Counted from the stretch's first letter, positions 8,606 to 16,910 are shown. The stretch: 64,000 nucleotides of DNA from Lachnospiraceae bacterium (GCA_017617395.1 JAFZWG010000072.1:146539-210538), one strand, 5' to 3'. A program made the numbers and translations. Notes: generated by a model not told the origin, from the sequence alone.

Positions 8606-8643
8606 AAAAATCAGGCCGCAATCGGTAATTCGACTGCGGCCTG
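8606..8643 (-). terminator. Terminator downstream of codY
   Basis: Stem CAGGCCGCA/TGCGGCCTG (8612-8620 and 8634-8642), followed on the minus strand by ATTTTTC. It ends the comM-dprA-topA-codY transcript before the rpsB promoter. Confidence 0.8.
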
Positions 8644-8666
8644 CTGTAAAAATCTTCTGAAAATGC

Positions 8667-9461
8667 TTACTGGTCGGCCTTTTCGGGCATTCCGAACGAC
8701 TCGAGAATGTCGAAGAAATACGGGTTGATGACCTTCACGTACGTGCCCTTCATTCCCGAGGATCTCGCCTCGATAATACCGCCGCTGGAGAGTTTATGCA
8801 GCGCGTTCACGATGATGGAGCGCGTAATCTTGCTCTCGTCGGCAATCTTGCTGGCAATCAAGACACCCTCGACGCCCTTTAAACGGTCCGCCACCGCTCT
8901 CGCTGCGGCAACCTCGCTCATCGACATCGCGTTAAATGCAGCACGGACAACCTGACGGTTGCGAACCTCCGCCGCAGACTCTTCATTCACGGAGCGCATG
9001 ATCTCGAGACCGACAACCGTGGTCGCGTACTCGCACAAAATGATATCGTCTATGCCGAACATCTTGTCCTTGCGGTACAAAAACAGCGAACCGTGGCGCT
9101 CTCCGGCAATGTTGATCGGGTTGATGAAGCCAACCATGCTTTCCGCTTCGGGCTCCTCACAGCCGAGCATCGGAAGGCTCACATTTTCCTTCGTGGAAAG
9201 CGTGTTTAAGAAACGCTCGTTAAGGGCGGGATCGATCACACAGCCGATCTCCTCGCACATGAGCGTCGGAAGGTAGGCGATGTCATCGCGAAGGGCGATG
9301 CCGAGCGTTTTGCCGCGTCTGCTTAACACAAACACGTCTGCCTCGAGGATCTCGCCGAGTACCTTGCAGATATCGGAGAACACAACCTTCTCCGCGTTCG
9401 AGCCGGAATGAAGGAGATTGTTCAGTTTGCGGATCTTGTCAAGCAAAACGACACTCATCAT
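8667..9461 (-). CDS. codY: GTP- and branched-chain amino-acid-sensing pleiotropic repressor CodY
   Basis: Global nutritional regulator of Firmicutes that represses stationary-phase and amino-acid genes when isoleucine, leucine, valine and GTP are plentiful. An N-terminal GAF-type domain (about 1-155) binds the amino acids. The C-terminal winged helix carries IADESKITRSIIVNALHKL, the recognition helix, and ends with GMKGTYVKVINPYFFDIL. 264 residues matches CodY. It overlaps the topA stop by four bases (ATGA), so translation is coupled. Start at 9461; the second ATG directly after it is an equally possible start. Confidence 0.95.
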   Translation of the reverse strand: MMSVVLLDKIRKLNNLLHSGSNAEKVVFSDICKVLGEILEADVFVLSRRGKTLGIALRDDIAYLPTLMCEEIGCVIDPALNERFLNTLSTKENVSLPMLGCEEPEAESMVGFINPINIAGERHGSLFLYRKDKMFGIDDIILCEYATTVVGLEIMRSVNEESAAEVRNRQVVRAAFNAMSMSEVAAARAVADRLKGVEGVLIASKIADESKITRSIIVNALHKLSSGGIIEARSSGMKGTYVKVINPYFFDILESFGMPEKADQ

Positions 9462-11455
9462 ACACCTTCACTTTCTTCCGAAGGCTGTCCGGCCTTCGGC
9501 GCCTGCCACGACATGTAGTCGCACTCGGGGTAGTTCGAGCAGCCGTAGTAACGCTTGCCGCGCTTCGTACGGCGGATCGACAGCTCGTTTCCGCACTTCG
9601 GGCACGGAATTCCGGTCTTCTCGACGTAAGGTTTCGTGAAACGGCACTCCGGGAAACCGGGGCAGGCAAGGAATTTGCCGTGCGGGCCGTATTTGACGAC
9701 AAGCATGCGGCCGCACATCTCGCACGGCTGGTCCGTCGTCTCGTCCGCAATCTTCACCGTCGTCAGGTCCTTCTCCGCGTTCTTCACGGCCGAGACAAGG
9801 TCAGGATAGAAATTGCTGACAACCGTCTTCCAGTTGACCGTACCGTCCTCAACACCGTCGAGCAACAGCTCCATGTTGGCGGTGAAATCAACCGCAACGA
9901 TGCTCGGGAACGCCTTCTTCATCATCTCGTTCACAGCCTCGCCGAGCTCGGTCACAAAGAGATTCCGACCATCCTTGGCGATATAATGGCGCGTCAAAAG
10001 TGTCGTGATCGTCGGCGCGTACGTACTCGGACGGCCGATGCCGAGTTCCTCCATGGTGCGGACAAGGCTCGCCTCGGTGTAGTGTGCCGGAGGCTGCGTA
10101 AAATGCTGCTCTCCCGTCACTTCCTGCGATGCGAACACAAGGCCCTTCTGCGGAAGATAGCGGCAGCTCTTCTCCTGCTCCTTCTCGTCGGTCGCCTCGG
10201 TGTAGACACTGCGGAAACCTTCGAAAACGCACTTCGAAGCGGACGCCGAAAAATCATGCTTACCGTCGCTGATGGTGAGCGTCGTAACATTCGTCACGCT
10301 GTCGGCCATGCGGCTCGCGATGAACCGCTTCCAGATCAGCTGGTACAGGCGGTACTGCTCGTTCGTCAGCTGGTCCTTCACCGCGGACGGGGTAATTTCA
10401 ATATAGGTAGGACGAATCGCTTCATGCGCGTCCTGAATCTTCTTGCCGGACGTATCCTCCTTGCGGCTCTCGCCGAGGAAATCCGCACCGTAGCGTTCCT
10501 TGATGAACGTGCTTGCCGCCGCAGCCGCCTCGTCGCTGATACGCGTCGAATCGGTACGGAGGTAGGTGATCAGACCGACGCTGCCCTGGCCTTTGATCTC
10601 AACACCCTCGTAGAGCTGCTGCGCAACGCGCATCGTCTTGATGGTGCTGTAGTTGAGCTTGCGGGAAGCATCCTGCTGCAGCGTACTCGTCGTATACGGA
10701 AGCGGAGCCTTCTGCTTGCGCTCGCCGGTCTTGGTCTCGGTCACGGAGAACTTCGAGCCGTTCACGGAGGCGATGATCGCGTCCGCCTCGGCCTTCGAAG
10801 CCAGCTCCTTCTTGCCCTTCAAAACATACTCTGCAACGATCGGCTCCTTGTGGACACCGTCGTTGAAACGTCCCTCGATGGACCAGTACTCGCGGCTCTC
10901 GAATGCCGCAATCTCGTTCTCGCGGTCGCTGATGATGCGCAAAGTCACCGACTGCACACGGCCGGCGCTTAAGCCTCTCTTGACCTTCGCCCACAAAATC
11001 GGGCTGATCTCATATCCCACCATACGGTCGAGAACACGTCTCGCCTGCTGTGCATCCACAAGATCCATATTGATGTTGCGAGCGCCCGCCAGGGAAGACT
11101 TTACAGCATTTTTCGTAATCTCGTTGAAGGTGATACGGCGGGTGTCCTTCTCGTCGAGCTTAAGGACCTCCATCAGGTGCCACGAAATCGCCTCTCCCTC
11201 ACGGTCGGGGTCGGTTGCGAGGAACACGCGCTTGGCGGCCTTCGCCTTCTTGCGAAGCTCCGCAAGTGTGTCACCCTTGCCGCGGATGGTAATGTAATGC
11301 GGTTCAAAGTCATGCTCCGTGTCCACGCCCAAAGAACTCTTCGGAAGGTCGCGGACATGTCCGCCCGACGCAATCACGGCATAATCCTTGCCTAAAAACT
11401 TCGCGATGGTTTTTGCCTTTGCGGGGGACTCCACAATGACCAGATACTTGTTCAT
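9458..11455 (-). CDS. topA: DNA topoisomerase I (type IA)
   Basis: Relaxes negative supercoils behind polymerases. A Toprim domain opens the protein (YLVIVESPAKAKTIAKFLG and ATDPDREGEAISWHLMEVL). The active-site tyrosine is in GLITYLRTDSTRISDEA near residue 300. Two C-terminal zinc ribbons (CEMCGRM with a later CPGFPEC; CPKCGNE with CSNYPEC) end the protein. I start at the ATG at 11455 (MNKYLVIVES, 665 residues) because GGAGAG is just upstream; 12 further residues are in frame but unsupported. It lies between dprA and codY with overlapping or short gaps, so these are one operon. Confidence 0.96.
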   Translation of the reverse strand: MNKYLVIVESPAKAKTIAKFLGKDYAVIASGGHVRDLPKSSLGVDTEHDFEPHYITIRGKGDTLAELRKKAKAAKRVFLATDPDREGEAISWHLMEVLKLDEKDTRRITFNEITKNAVKSSLAGARNINMDLVDAQQARRVLDRMVGYEISPILWAKVKRGLSAGRVQSVTLRIISDRENEIAAFESREYWSIEGRFNDGVHKEPIVAEYVLKGKKELASKAEADAIIASVNGSKFSVTETKTGERKQKAPLPYTTSTLQQDASRKLNYSTIKTMRVAQQLYEGVEIKGQGSVGLITYLRTDSTRISDEAAAAASTFIKERYGADFLGESRKEDTSGKKIQDAHEAIRPTYIEITPSAVKDQLTNEQYRLYQLIWKRFIASRMADSVTNVTTLTISDGKHDFSASASKCVFEGFRSVYTEATDEKEQEKSCRYLPQKGLVFASQEVTGEQHFTQPPAHYTEASLVRTMEELGIGRPSTYAPTITTLLTRHYIAKDGRNLFVTELGEAVNEMMKKAFPSIVAVDFTANMELLLDGVEDGTVNWKTVVSNFYPDLVSAVKNAEKDLTTVKIADETTDQPCEMCGRMLVVKYGPHGKFLACPGFPECRFTKPYVEKTGIPCPKCGNELSIRRTKRGKRYYGCSNYPECDYMSWQAPKAGQPSEESEGV

Positions 11456-11497
11456 TTCTCTCTCCATTTCCGGCCGCGCGTAATCCCGCACGACACT

Positions 11498-12652
11498 TTA
11501 CAGGCGCAGCGCGACGCCGGGTTCCTCCGCCCGGTACATCCCGTCCGCAGCCTGCCGGATTCGTCCGTTTTGCTCGAGCGTATACAGCGTTCGAAGCAAC
11601 ACGGCAGGCGTCAGTCCGCTCTCCCAGACCAGCTGGTCGAAAGATTTCGGACTCAAACGCAGAGAAGCATACACCATTTTTTCTTCGCTTGCAAGAGTCA
11701 ATTTTAGCTTTTTTTCGTTTTCTTTTTCAAATGATGTCAGACAAAGTTGACCGTCATCCTCGGTTTGCAATGCAAAACCACCGAGTTGTTCGCGCAAAAC
11801 CGCAAGTATTTCCCCCGGGTCCGTGACGAGCTGTGCGCCCTGTTTGATCAGTTTGTGACACCCCTCGCTGTTCTCGTCCGTGATGCGCCCCGGAATCGCA
11901 AACACCGCCTTCCCCTGGTCGAGCGCGCGGTCCACCGTGATCATCGTCCCGCTCCGAAGTTTCGCCTCTACGACGAGCACCGCATCCGAAAGTCCCGCGA
12001 TCAACCGGTTCCGGTTCGGAAAATGATGCCTAAGCCCCGGCACGCCCGGCCCGTACTCCGAGATCACACACCCCTGCTTCGTGATCTCGCGGTACGTATC
12101 GACGTTCTCAAGAGGATACGCCGTTCCGATACCGGAGCCTAATACCGCAACCGTGATGCCGCCTCCCTCCAATGCGCCCCGGTGCGACGCCACATCGATG
12201 CCCATCGCAAGGCCGCTCACCACCGTGACGCCCGAATCCCCGAGGATCCGTCCGAAGCGGTACGCAACCGTCTCTCCGTACGGCGATGACAGCCTGGTGC
12301 CGACGATCGCCACCGAGCATTGTCTCTGCGGCGGAAGTTTCCCCTGATAAAAGATCCCAAGCGGCGGGTCCGGTATTTCCCGAAGGCACTTCGGAAAATG
12401 CTCCTCCGTATGCCACACAAACCACGCATCCAACCGGTCAAGCTCCCGCCGGATTCTCGTCACATACCGCTCCGTGCATGTCTTCGCGAGCCGCCCGCTC
12501 TCCGTCTTCGTAAGTCCTCCCTCATTTACAAGGCGCTCCTCCCCGGCATAAAAGATCCCTTCCGGGCTTTCAAACTTCTCTAATAGTTTCACGCGCTGCT
12601 CGTGGTCTGTCACCGCGGCGCACAGCCAGATGCGGTATTCTCCTTCCGTCAT
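11498..12652 (-). CDS. dprA: DNA processing protein DprA
   Basis: Binds incoming single-stranded DNA during natural transformation and loads RecA. The Rossmann-like core has VAIVGTRLSSPYGE, SGLAMGIDVASHRGALEGGG and AVLGSGIGTAYPLEN, and the C-terminal winged helix is present (LTPAVLLRTLYTLEQNGRI). I start at the ATG at 12652 (MTEGEYRIW, 384 residues) because GGAGGTG is about six bases upstream. It follows comM by five bases. DprA is widespread in bacteria not known to be competent, so its presence is compatible with DNA uptake but does not prove it. Confidence 0.94.
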   Translation of the reverse strand: MTEGEYRIWLCAAVTDHEQRVKLLEKFESPEGIFYAGEERLVNEGGLTKTESGRLAKTCTERYVTRIRRELDRLDAWFVWHTEEHFPKCLREIPDPPLGIFYQGKLPPQRQCSVAIVGTRLSSPYGETVAYRFGRILGDSGVTVVSGLAMGIDVASHRGALEGGGITVAVLGSGIGTAYPLENVDTYREITKQGCVISEYGPGVPGLRHHFPNRNRLIAGLSDAVLVVEAKLRSGTMITVDRALDQGKAVFAIPGRITDENSEGCHKLIKQGAQLVTDPGEILAVLREQLGGFALQTEDDGQLCLTSFEKENEKKLKLTLASEEKMVYASLRLSPKSFDQLVWESGLTPAVLLRTLYTLEQNGRIRQAADGMYRAEEPGVALRL

Positions 12653-12657
12653 CGCAC

Positions 12658-14163
12658 TCACCTCCATTCCGTGCGGAAGCCGGCCGCCTCCGCCATATGC
12701 TCCGGCAAAACCTTCTCACTGTCCGTCAGGTCCGCGATCGTGCGCGCCACCTTCCACATGCGATGATATCCGCGCGCCGTACAATTCGTCCGCTCTGCGT
12801 ACTCCGACGCGACGCGCTCCGCTTCCCCGGTCACCGCGAAGAACTCCGACAGCTGGCTTCCCGGCACATCCGAATTATATCGGAAGGAAGTGCCCTTATA
12901 CCGCTTCGCCTGACGCCGCCTCGCAATCTCCACACGCTTTCGCACCGCCGCGCTTTTCTCTCCGTTGGAACCGCCCGTGAGCTCCTTCGGAGACAACCCG
13001 TGCACAACCACCGAAATGTCGATTCGATCAAGGATCGGCCGGCTGATTCGCGAGCGGTACCGTGTGATCTGATCCGGCGTGCAGCGACAACGATTCCTAT
13101 CAGGATAATATCCGCACGGGCACGGATTCATCGCCGCGACGAGCATAAACGATGCGGGGTACAACACGCTCCCCTGGAGTCTTGCGACCTGAATACACCG
13201 TTCCTCCAAAGGCTGTCGCAAGATCTCGATGCTCGCCCTCGGAAACTCGGGCAGCTCGTCAAGAAACAACACCCCGCCGGAGGCAAGCGACATCTCCCCG
13301 GGCATCGGGGACCTTCCGCCTCCCGCAAGCGCTGTCACCGTCGCGGTATGGTGCGGCGCGCGGAACGGGCGCTTTTTTAGCATCCCACCCTCCGAAGGCA
13401 CCAGTCCGGCCACACTGTACACTTTCGTGATCTCCAGACTCTCCTCAAACGTAAGCTTCGGAAGTATTCCCGGAATCCGCCTCGCAAGCATCGTCTTGCC
13501 GGCTCCGGGCGGTCCGCTCAACAAAAGATTGTGCATCCCCGCCGCGGCAATCTCCGCAGCTCGCTTAGCCAGAAACTGCCCGTGAATATCGCAAAAATCC
13601 TCCGCTGTGCTCTCGTCCGGGCGAAACCGAACGGGCTTCGCAAGTGTCCCGCCGACCCCCGTAAAATGCTCGACCGCCTCTGTAAGAGTCCTCACGCCGT
13701 ACACACGGATGCCTTCGACGAGCGCGCCTTCCTCCGCATTTTCCGCGGGAAGCAGGACCGAGTGAAATCCTGCCTTCTTTGCGGCGATCACACACGGAAG
13801 AACGCCCGGCACGGCGCGCACGGTGCCGTCGAGGCCGAGCTCCCCTAAGATTCCCGCACCCTCGGTGACATCCCACGGCAGAAAGCCCTGGTTGCAGAGA
13901 ATTCCCAAAGCAATCGCCAGGTCGTATCCGGTTCCGCCCTTTCGCTCGTCCGCCGGTGAAAGATTTACGGTGATCCGCTTCGCGGGCACAGGGTAGCCCG
14001 AGTTTCGGAGCGCCACGCGCACGCGTTCTCGTGCCTCCTTCACCTCGCTCGACAGGTATCCGACCATATCAAAGCACGGAAGACCGTTGCCGACGTCCAC
14101 CTCGACTTTGATGACCGCCGCTTCGATTCCCGTGACCGAAAAACTTTGCAAAGAACAAAACAT
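12658..14163 (-). CDS. comM: YifB/ComM family magnesium chelatase-like AAA+ ATPase
   Basis: ComM is a hexameric helicase that promotes branch migration when transformed DNA is recombined. N-terminal Lon-protease-like domain (about 1-170), then AAA+ core with Walker A GPPGAGKTMLARRIPG, Walker B GGVLFLDELPEF, and a C-terminal Mg-chelatase domain ending in ARTIADLTDSE. The ATG at 14163 (MFCSLQSFSVTGIEA, 501 residues) matches the family start and has AGAGG upstream; a longer reading adds 40 unsupported residues. First gene of a comM-dprA-topA-codY run, with a perfect 16-bp palindrome just upstream. Confidence 0.93.
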   Translation of the reverse strand: MFCSLQSFSVTGIEAAVIKVEVDVGNGLPCFDMVGYLSSEVKEARERVRVALRNSGYPVPAKRITVNLSPADERKGGTGYDLAIALGILCNQGFLPWDVTEGAGILGELGLDGTVRAVPGVLPCVIAAKKAGFHSVLLPAENAEEGALVEGIRVYGVRTLTEAVEHFTGVGGTLAKPVRFRPDESTAEDFCDIHGQFLAKRAAEIAAAGMHNLLLSGPPGAGKTMLARRIPGILPKLTFEESLEITKVYSVAGLVPSEGGMLKKRPFRAPHHTATVTALAGGGRSPMPGEMSLASGGVLFLDELPEFPRASIEILRQPLEERCIQVARLQGSVLYPASFMLVAAMNPCPCGYYPDRNRCRCTPDQITRYRSRISRPILDRIDISVVVHGLSPKELTGGSNGEKSAAVRKRVEIARRRQAKRYKGTSFRYNSDVPGSQLSEFFAVTGEAERVASEYAERTNCTARGYHRMWKVARTIADLTDSEKVLPEHMAEAAGFRTEWR

Positions 14164-14179
14164 CGCATTTTCCTCTCTT

Positions 14180-14195
14180 TGTTTGGTACCAAACA
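14180..14195. promoter_or_regulatory. 16-bp perfect palindrome in the comM promoter region
   Basis: TGTTTGGTACCAAACA, a perfect dyad 16 bases upstream of the comM ATG. On the minus strand it directly follows a possible -10 (TATGCT, 14195-14200), so it would cover the transcription start. The matching -35 (TGGTTT at 14218-14223) is poor, which fits a regulated promoter. Looks like an operator; the binding protein is unknown. Confidence 0.5.
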
Positions 14196-14236
14196 GCATA
14201 TCGAAACCGAGCGGGAAAAACCATTCGCAAAATGAC

Positions 14237-14272
14237 AGAAAAAGCGGCCTCCCGTTTGACGCGGGAAGCCGC
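14237..14272 (-). terminator. Terminator downstream of nrdR
   Basis: Stem GCGGCcTCCCG/CGGGAaGCCGC (14244-14254 and 14262-14272) with one mismatch, followed on the minus strand by CTTTTTCTG. It separates nrdR from comM. Confidence 0.8.
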
Positions 14273-14353
14273 AAAAGATGCATTTTCCGGAAAGCGGTTC
14301 GTCACTACGACGAAACCGGAACCTCATTTTTGTATACTCTGCCGAAATGACCG

Positions 14354-14812
14354 TTACGCCTCGTGATCGAGCAACGTCTTGAGCTCGTCCATGAAGGTGT
14401 TCACGTCCTTGAACTCGCGGTAGACGGATGCGAAGCGAACGTACGCTACCTCGTCGAGTTTCTTGAGCTTGTCCATCACCAGCTCGCCGATGCGGTAGCT
14501 CGGAATCTCCTTCTCCTCCATGGAGAAGATCTCCGTCTCCACCTCGTCCACGAGCTTGCGGATCTGCTCCACGCTGATCGGACGCTTGTGGCAGGACGCA
14601 AACACGCCGCCCTCGATCTTCGTGCGGTCGTACGCCTGACGCACGTTGCCCTTCTTGATGACAACCAACGGAATGGTCTCCACCTTCTCATAGGTGGTAA
14701 AGCGCTTGTCGCACTCATCGCACTGTCTTCTGCGGCGGATGGAATTGGACTCCTCCACCGGACGGGAGTCGATAACTCTCGTGTTCTCGGCACCACAATA
14801 CGGACATTTCAT
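14354..14812 (-). CDS. nrdR: Transcriptional repressor NrdR
   Basis: Represses ribonucleotide reductase genes when dATP is high. The N-terminal zinc ribbon has MKCPYCGAENTRVIDSRP and CDECDKRFTTYE; the ATP-cone domain follows (about 49-139) with IPLVVIKKGNVRQAYDRTKI. 152 residues is standard. The ATG at 14812 follows GAGGTAAACTT. No ribonucleotide reductase gene lies in the window. It is separated from comM by a terminator and from the upstream DUF4867 gene by 60 bases without a clear terminator. Confidence 0.96.
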   Translation of the reverse strand: MKCPYCGAENTRVIDSRPVEESNSIRRRRQCDECDKRFTTYEKVETIPLVVIKKGNVRQAYDRTKIEGGVFASCHKRPISVEQIRKLVDEVETEIFSMEEKEIPSYRIGELVMDKLKKLDEVAYVRFASVYREFKDVNTFMDELKTLLDHEA

Positions 14813-14872
14813 AAGTTTACCTCTTTCCGATATCAGGACACTCCGCGCGGAGCGTTCCGGACGCTTTCTTAG

Positions 14873-15514
14873 TTACGCAATATCGCCGGCAATATCAATG
14901 TTGACACCGGTCAGACCGATGACCGCACCCTGCTTCGCCTCGGAAGCCTCGGGATGCGCGATCAGCCACTTGTTCGCTGCGAACAGGCGGGCATCGTCGT
15001 CATTCTTCACGGTGATGGCGGGTTTGTCAAGGTTCGTTCCCTTCGGAAGAACGATAACTACGCGGAACTGCGCACCGAGCTTCGCGCTGCAGGGAGCGTA
15101 ATGAAGCGTCGTCGCATAGAGCTCTACGCCGGTTCCCGCCGGGCAGAAGAACGCCTCAACCTTCGAGGTATCGAGCATCTTGCCCATGCAGTCCTGCTGC
15201 TTTGCCAGGAGAAGAATGCAGTCCGTCGCCGCGATATCGATCTCGCTGTCGCGATGGTACTCGAGGCAGTTGAGCTTCGTGTTCGTACCGTTGCAGTATC
15301 CGATCTGGATCGGCATGCCGCCGTAGCAGTTATACGTAAAATCAGCCATCGCCGGAGTTGCCTCCAGGTTCGCATCGGACGGAACGTAAACAACCGCATC
15401 CGCAGGTGCCGGCGTCGTCGCCGTCAAAACCTCGAGAAGCTCCTTCGTATCATACCCCGTTACCACTCTGCCGTATGCTTCAAATGCAGCATCATTGACA
15501 TTCAAAATCTTCAT
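14873..15514 (-). CDS. DUF4867 family protein linked to hexuronate genes
   Basis: No biochemical function is known to me for this family. The 213-residue protein has no signal or membrane segment, and its strand-rich middle (AFFCPAGTGVELYATTLHYAPC near 120-140, FRVVIVLPKGTN near 150) resembles a cupin-like small-molecule or sugar-binding barrel; that fold is my inference. The ATG at 15514 follows ACAGGAGGAAGGG. It lies 92 bases downstream of kdgK on the same strand, across a hairpin-rich gap, so it is probably part of the sugar-acid operon. It could be a sugar isomerase- or epimerase-like accessory protein. The family call itself is moderately sure. Confidence 0.65.
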   Translation of the reverse strand: MKILNVNDAAFEAYGRVVTGYDTKELLEVLTATTPAPADAVVYVPSDANLEATPAMADFTYNCYGGMPIQIGYCNGTNTKLNCLEYHRDSEIDIAATDCILLLAKQQDCMGKMLDTSKVEAFFCPAGTGVELYATTLHYAPCSAKLGAQFRVVIVLPKGTNLDKPAITVKNDDDARLFAANKWLIAHPEASEAKQGAVIGLTGVNIDIAGDIA

Positions 15515-15538
15515 TTTGTCCCTTCCTCCTGTAATCCT

Positions 15539-15589
15539 GCGGACCTGCGGTCCGCGTATTCAAAACGGGCTTTCGACCGCCCGCAGGTC
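15539..15589 (-). repeat. Mutually exclusive hairpins between kdgK and the DUF4867 gene
   Basis: Hairpin 1 pairs 15581-15589 with 15542-15550 (9 bp). Hairpin 2 is GCGGACC/GGTCCGC with a three-base loop at 15539-15555. They share bases, so only one can form at a time. No U run follows, so this is not a standard terminator. Confidence 0.45.
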
Positions 15590-15606
15590 TCATTTTCCGA
15601 AAAATG

Positions 15607-16629
15607 CTACCTCTGCACGCGTCCGCTTCCGTCGCCGCCCGCAAGCGCCTCGACCTCCGCGCGCGACACATGGTTGAAGTCGCCGGGAATCGTGTGCTTT
15701 AATGCACTTGCCGCAACCGCGAACTCCAAAACCTCCGCAGCGCTCTTGCCGTCCGCAAGGCCGCAGATCAGACCGGCCGCGAACGAATCGCCGCCGCCTA
15801 CGCGGTCCACAATGTGAAGCTTGTACGTCTTCGAGTGATAGAAGCCGTCGTCACTCAAGATCGCTGCCGACCACGCATTGTCCGATGCGGAGAAGCTCTC
15901 GCGGAGCGAGCTCACGACATATGTAAAGCCGAACTTCGCCTTCATCTCCTTAAACATCGCCTCGTAGCCCGCAAGCTCCAGCGAACCCTTGGTAACATCC
16001 GTGTTGCCCGGCACGAAGCCGAGGACCTTCTGCGCGTCCTCCTCGTTGCCGATGCACACGTCGACATATTGCATCAGATCGGTCATGACCGACTTTGCCT
16101 TCTCGCTGCTCCACAGCTTCTTGCGGTAGTTGAGGTCGCACGAAACCGTGACGCCGTGGCGCTTTGCGGCAATCAACGCAGCCTTCGTCACCGCAGTCGC
16201 CGCGTCGCTGATCGCAGGCGTGATCCCCGTAAAATGGAACCAGTCCGCACCCTCAAAAATCGCATCAAAATCAAAGTCCTCCGGCTTCGCCTCCGCAATC
16301 GCGCTGTGCGCACGGTCGTAGATGACCTTCGAAGGCCGAACCGAGGCTCCTGTCTCAAGATAGTAGATACCAAGGCGCTCTCCGCCGCGCACAATCTGCG
16401 AGCAGTCGACACCTTCCTTGCGAAGCGCCATCAATGCGCTGTCGCCGATTTCATTGGCCGGCAGTTTCGTCACATACGACGCCTCGTGGCCGAAGCCCGC
16501 GAGCGACACCGCAACGTTCGCCTCACCGCCGCCGTAGCAGACATCGAAACTGTCCGCCTGCACAAATCTCTGATTGCCCGGCGTCGACAGCCGAAGCATG
16601 ATCTCGCCGAGCGTAACGATCTTTGCCAT
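15607..16629 (-). CDS. kdgK: 2-dehydro-3-deoxygluconokinase (PfkB family sugar kinase)
   Basis: Phosphorylates 2-keto-3-deoxygluconate to KDPG, the last step before aldol cleavage in hexuronate breakdown. PfkB-family features: MAKIVTLGEIMLRLSTPGNQ at the start, the GGGEANVAVSLAGFG substrate motif near 35, and the catalytic DRVGGGDSFAAGLICGL near 280 with the general-base Asp. 340 residues from the ATG at 16629, which has GGAGG upstream; the longer reading is unsupported. It is divergent from uxaC across a 302-base control region, which supports the KDG assignment over other PfkB sugars. Confidence 0.85.
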   Translation of the reverse strand: MAKIVTLGEIMLRLSTPGNQRFVQADSFDVCYGGGEANVAVSLAGFGHEASYVTKLPANEIGDSALMALRKEGVDCSQIVRGGERLGIYYLETGASVRPSKVIYDRAHSAIAEAKPEDFDFDAIFEGADWFHFTGITPAISDAATAVTKAALIAAKRHGVTVSCDLNYRKKLWSSEKAKSVMTDLMQYVDVCIGNEEDAQKVLGFVPGNTDVTKGSLELAGYEAMFKEMKAKFGFTYVVSSLRESFSASDNAWSAAILSDDGFYHSKTYKLHIVDRVGGGDSFAAGLICGLADGKSAAEVLEFAVAASALKHTIPGDFNHVSRAEVEALAGGDGSGRVQR

Positions 16630-16716
16630 ACAAGATCCTCCGCGTATTCCATCCGTTGTCGCTTCGCGTGCGCACGCGCGAAAATACACTTACACACCCG
16701 AAGAAACACCGTCAAT

Positions 16717-16745
16717 ACTATAACACAGTTACCGCCTTCGTTCAA
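16717..16745 (-). promoter_or_regulatory. Promoter of kdgK
   Basis: Minus-strand TTGAAC (16740-16745), 17-base spacer, TATAGT (16717-16722). It lies about 90 bases upstream of the kdgK ATG. Confidence 0.7.
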
Positions 16746-16758
16746 CCGTTTTTCAGTA

Positions 16759-16814
16759 TTTTGTGTTCGTTTTTGAGATTCCACCCATACGTTGTGTTTT
16801 TTGTGTTCTTTTTT
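16759..16814. repeat. Direct repeat between the divergent promoters, 40 bp apart
   Basis: TTTTGTGTTC followed by one variable base and TTTTT, at 16759 and again at 16799. Start-to-start distance is 40 bp, close to four helical turns. Copy 1 is next to the kdgK -35 and copy 2 is 24 bases upstream of the uxaC -35, a plausible shared operator pair for a hexuronate regulator. Confidence 0.45.
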
Positions 16815-16837
16815 CCTGAAAATGAGGCGTAAAATTC

Positions 16838-16867
16838 TTGACATCCTTGTTTCTTTTGTGGTATATT
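16838..16867 (+). promoter_or_regulatory. Promoter of uxaC
   Basis: TTGACA (16838-16843), 18-base spacer, TATATT (16862-16867). It leaves a leader of about 60 bases containing a strong dyad. Confidence 0.75.
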
Positions 16868-16888
16868 TCCGTAGAACACGACCGAGCA

Positions 16889-16910
16889 TCGCGGACCCGC
16901 GGGTACGCGA
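16889..16910 (+). repeat. 22-bp interrupted dyad in the uxaC leader
   Basis: TCGCG, one base, ACCCGCGGGT, one base, CGCGA. It sits between the uxaC promoter and ribosome site, so it could act as an operator or as an RNA hairpin near the start of translation. Confidence 0.45.

Noticed and set aside
9680-10972. 430-codon open frame opposite topA
   Set aside because: Antisense shadow; topA motifs are intact throughout this span.
11498-14163. dprA and comM taken as proof of natural competence
   Set aside because: Both genes are common in bacteria without known transformation, and no uptake machinery genes (comE, pilus) are in the window.
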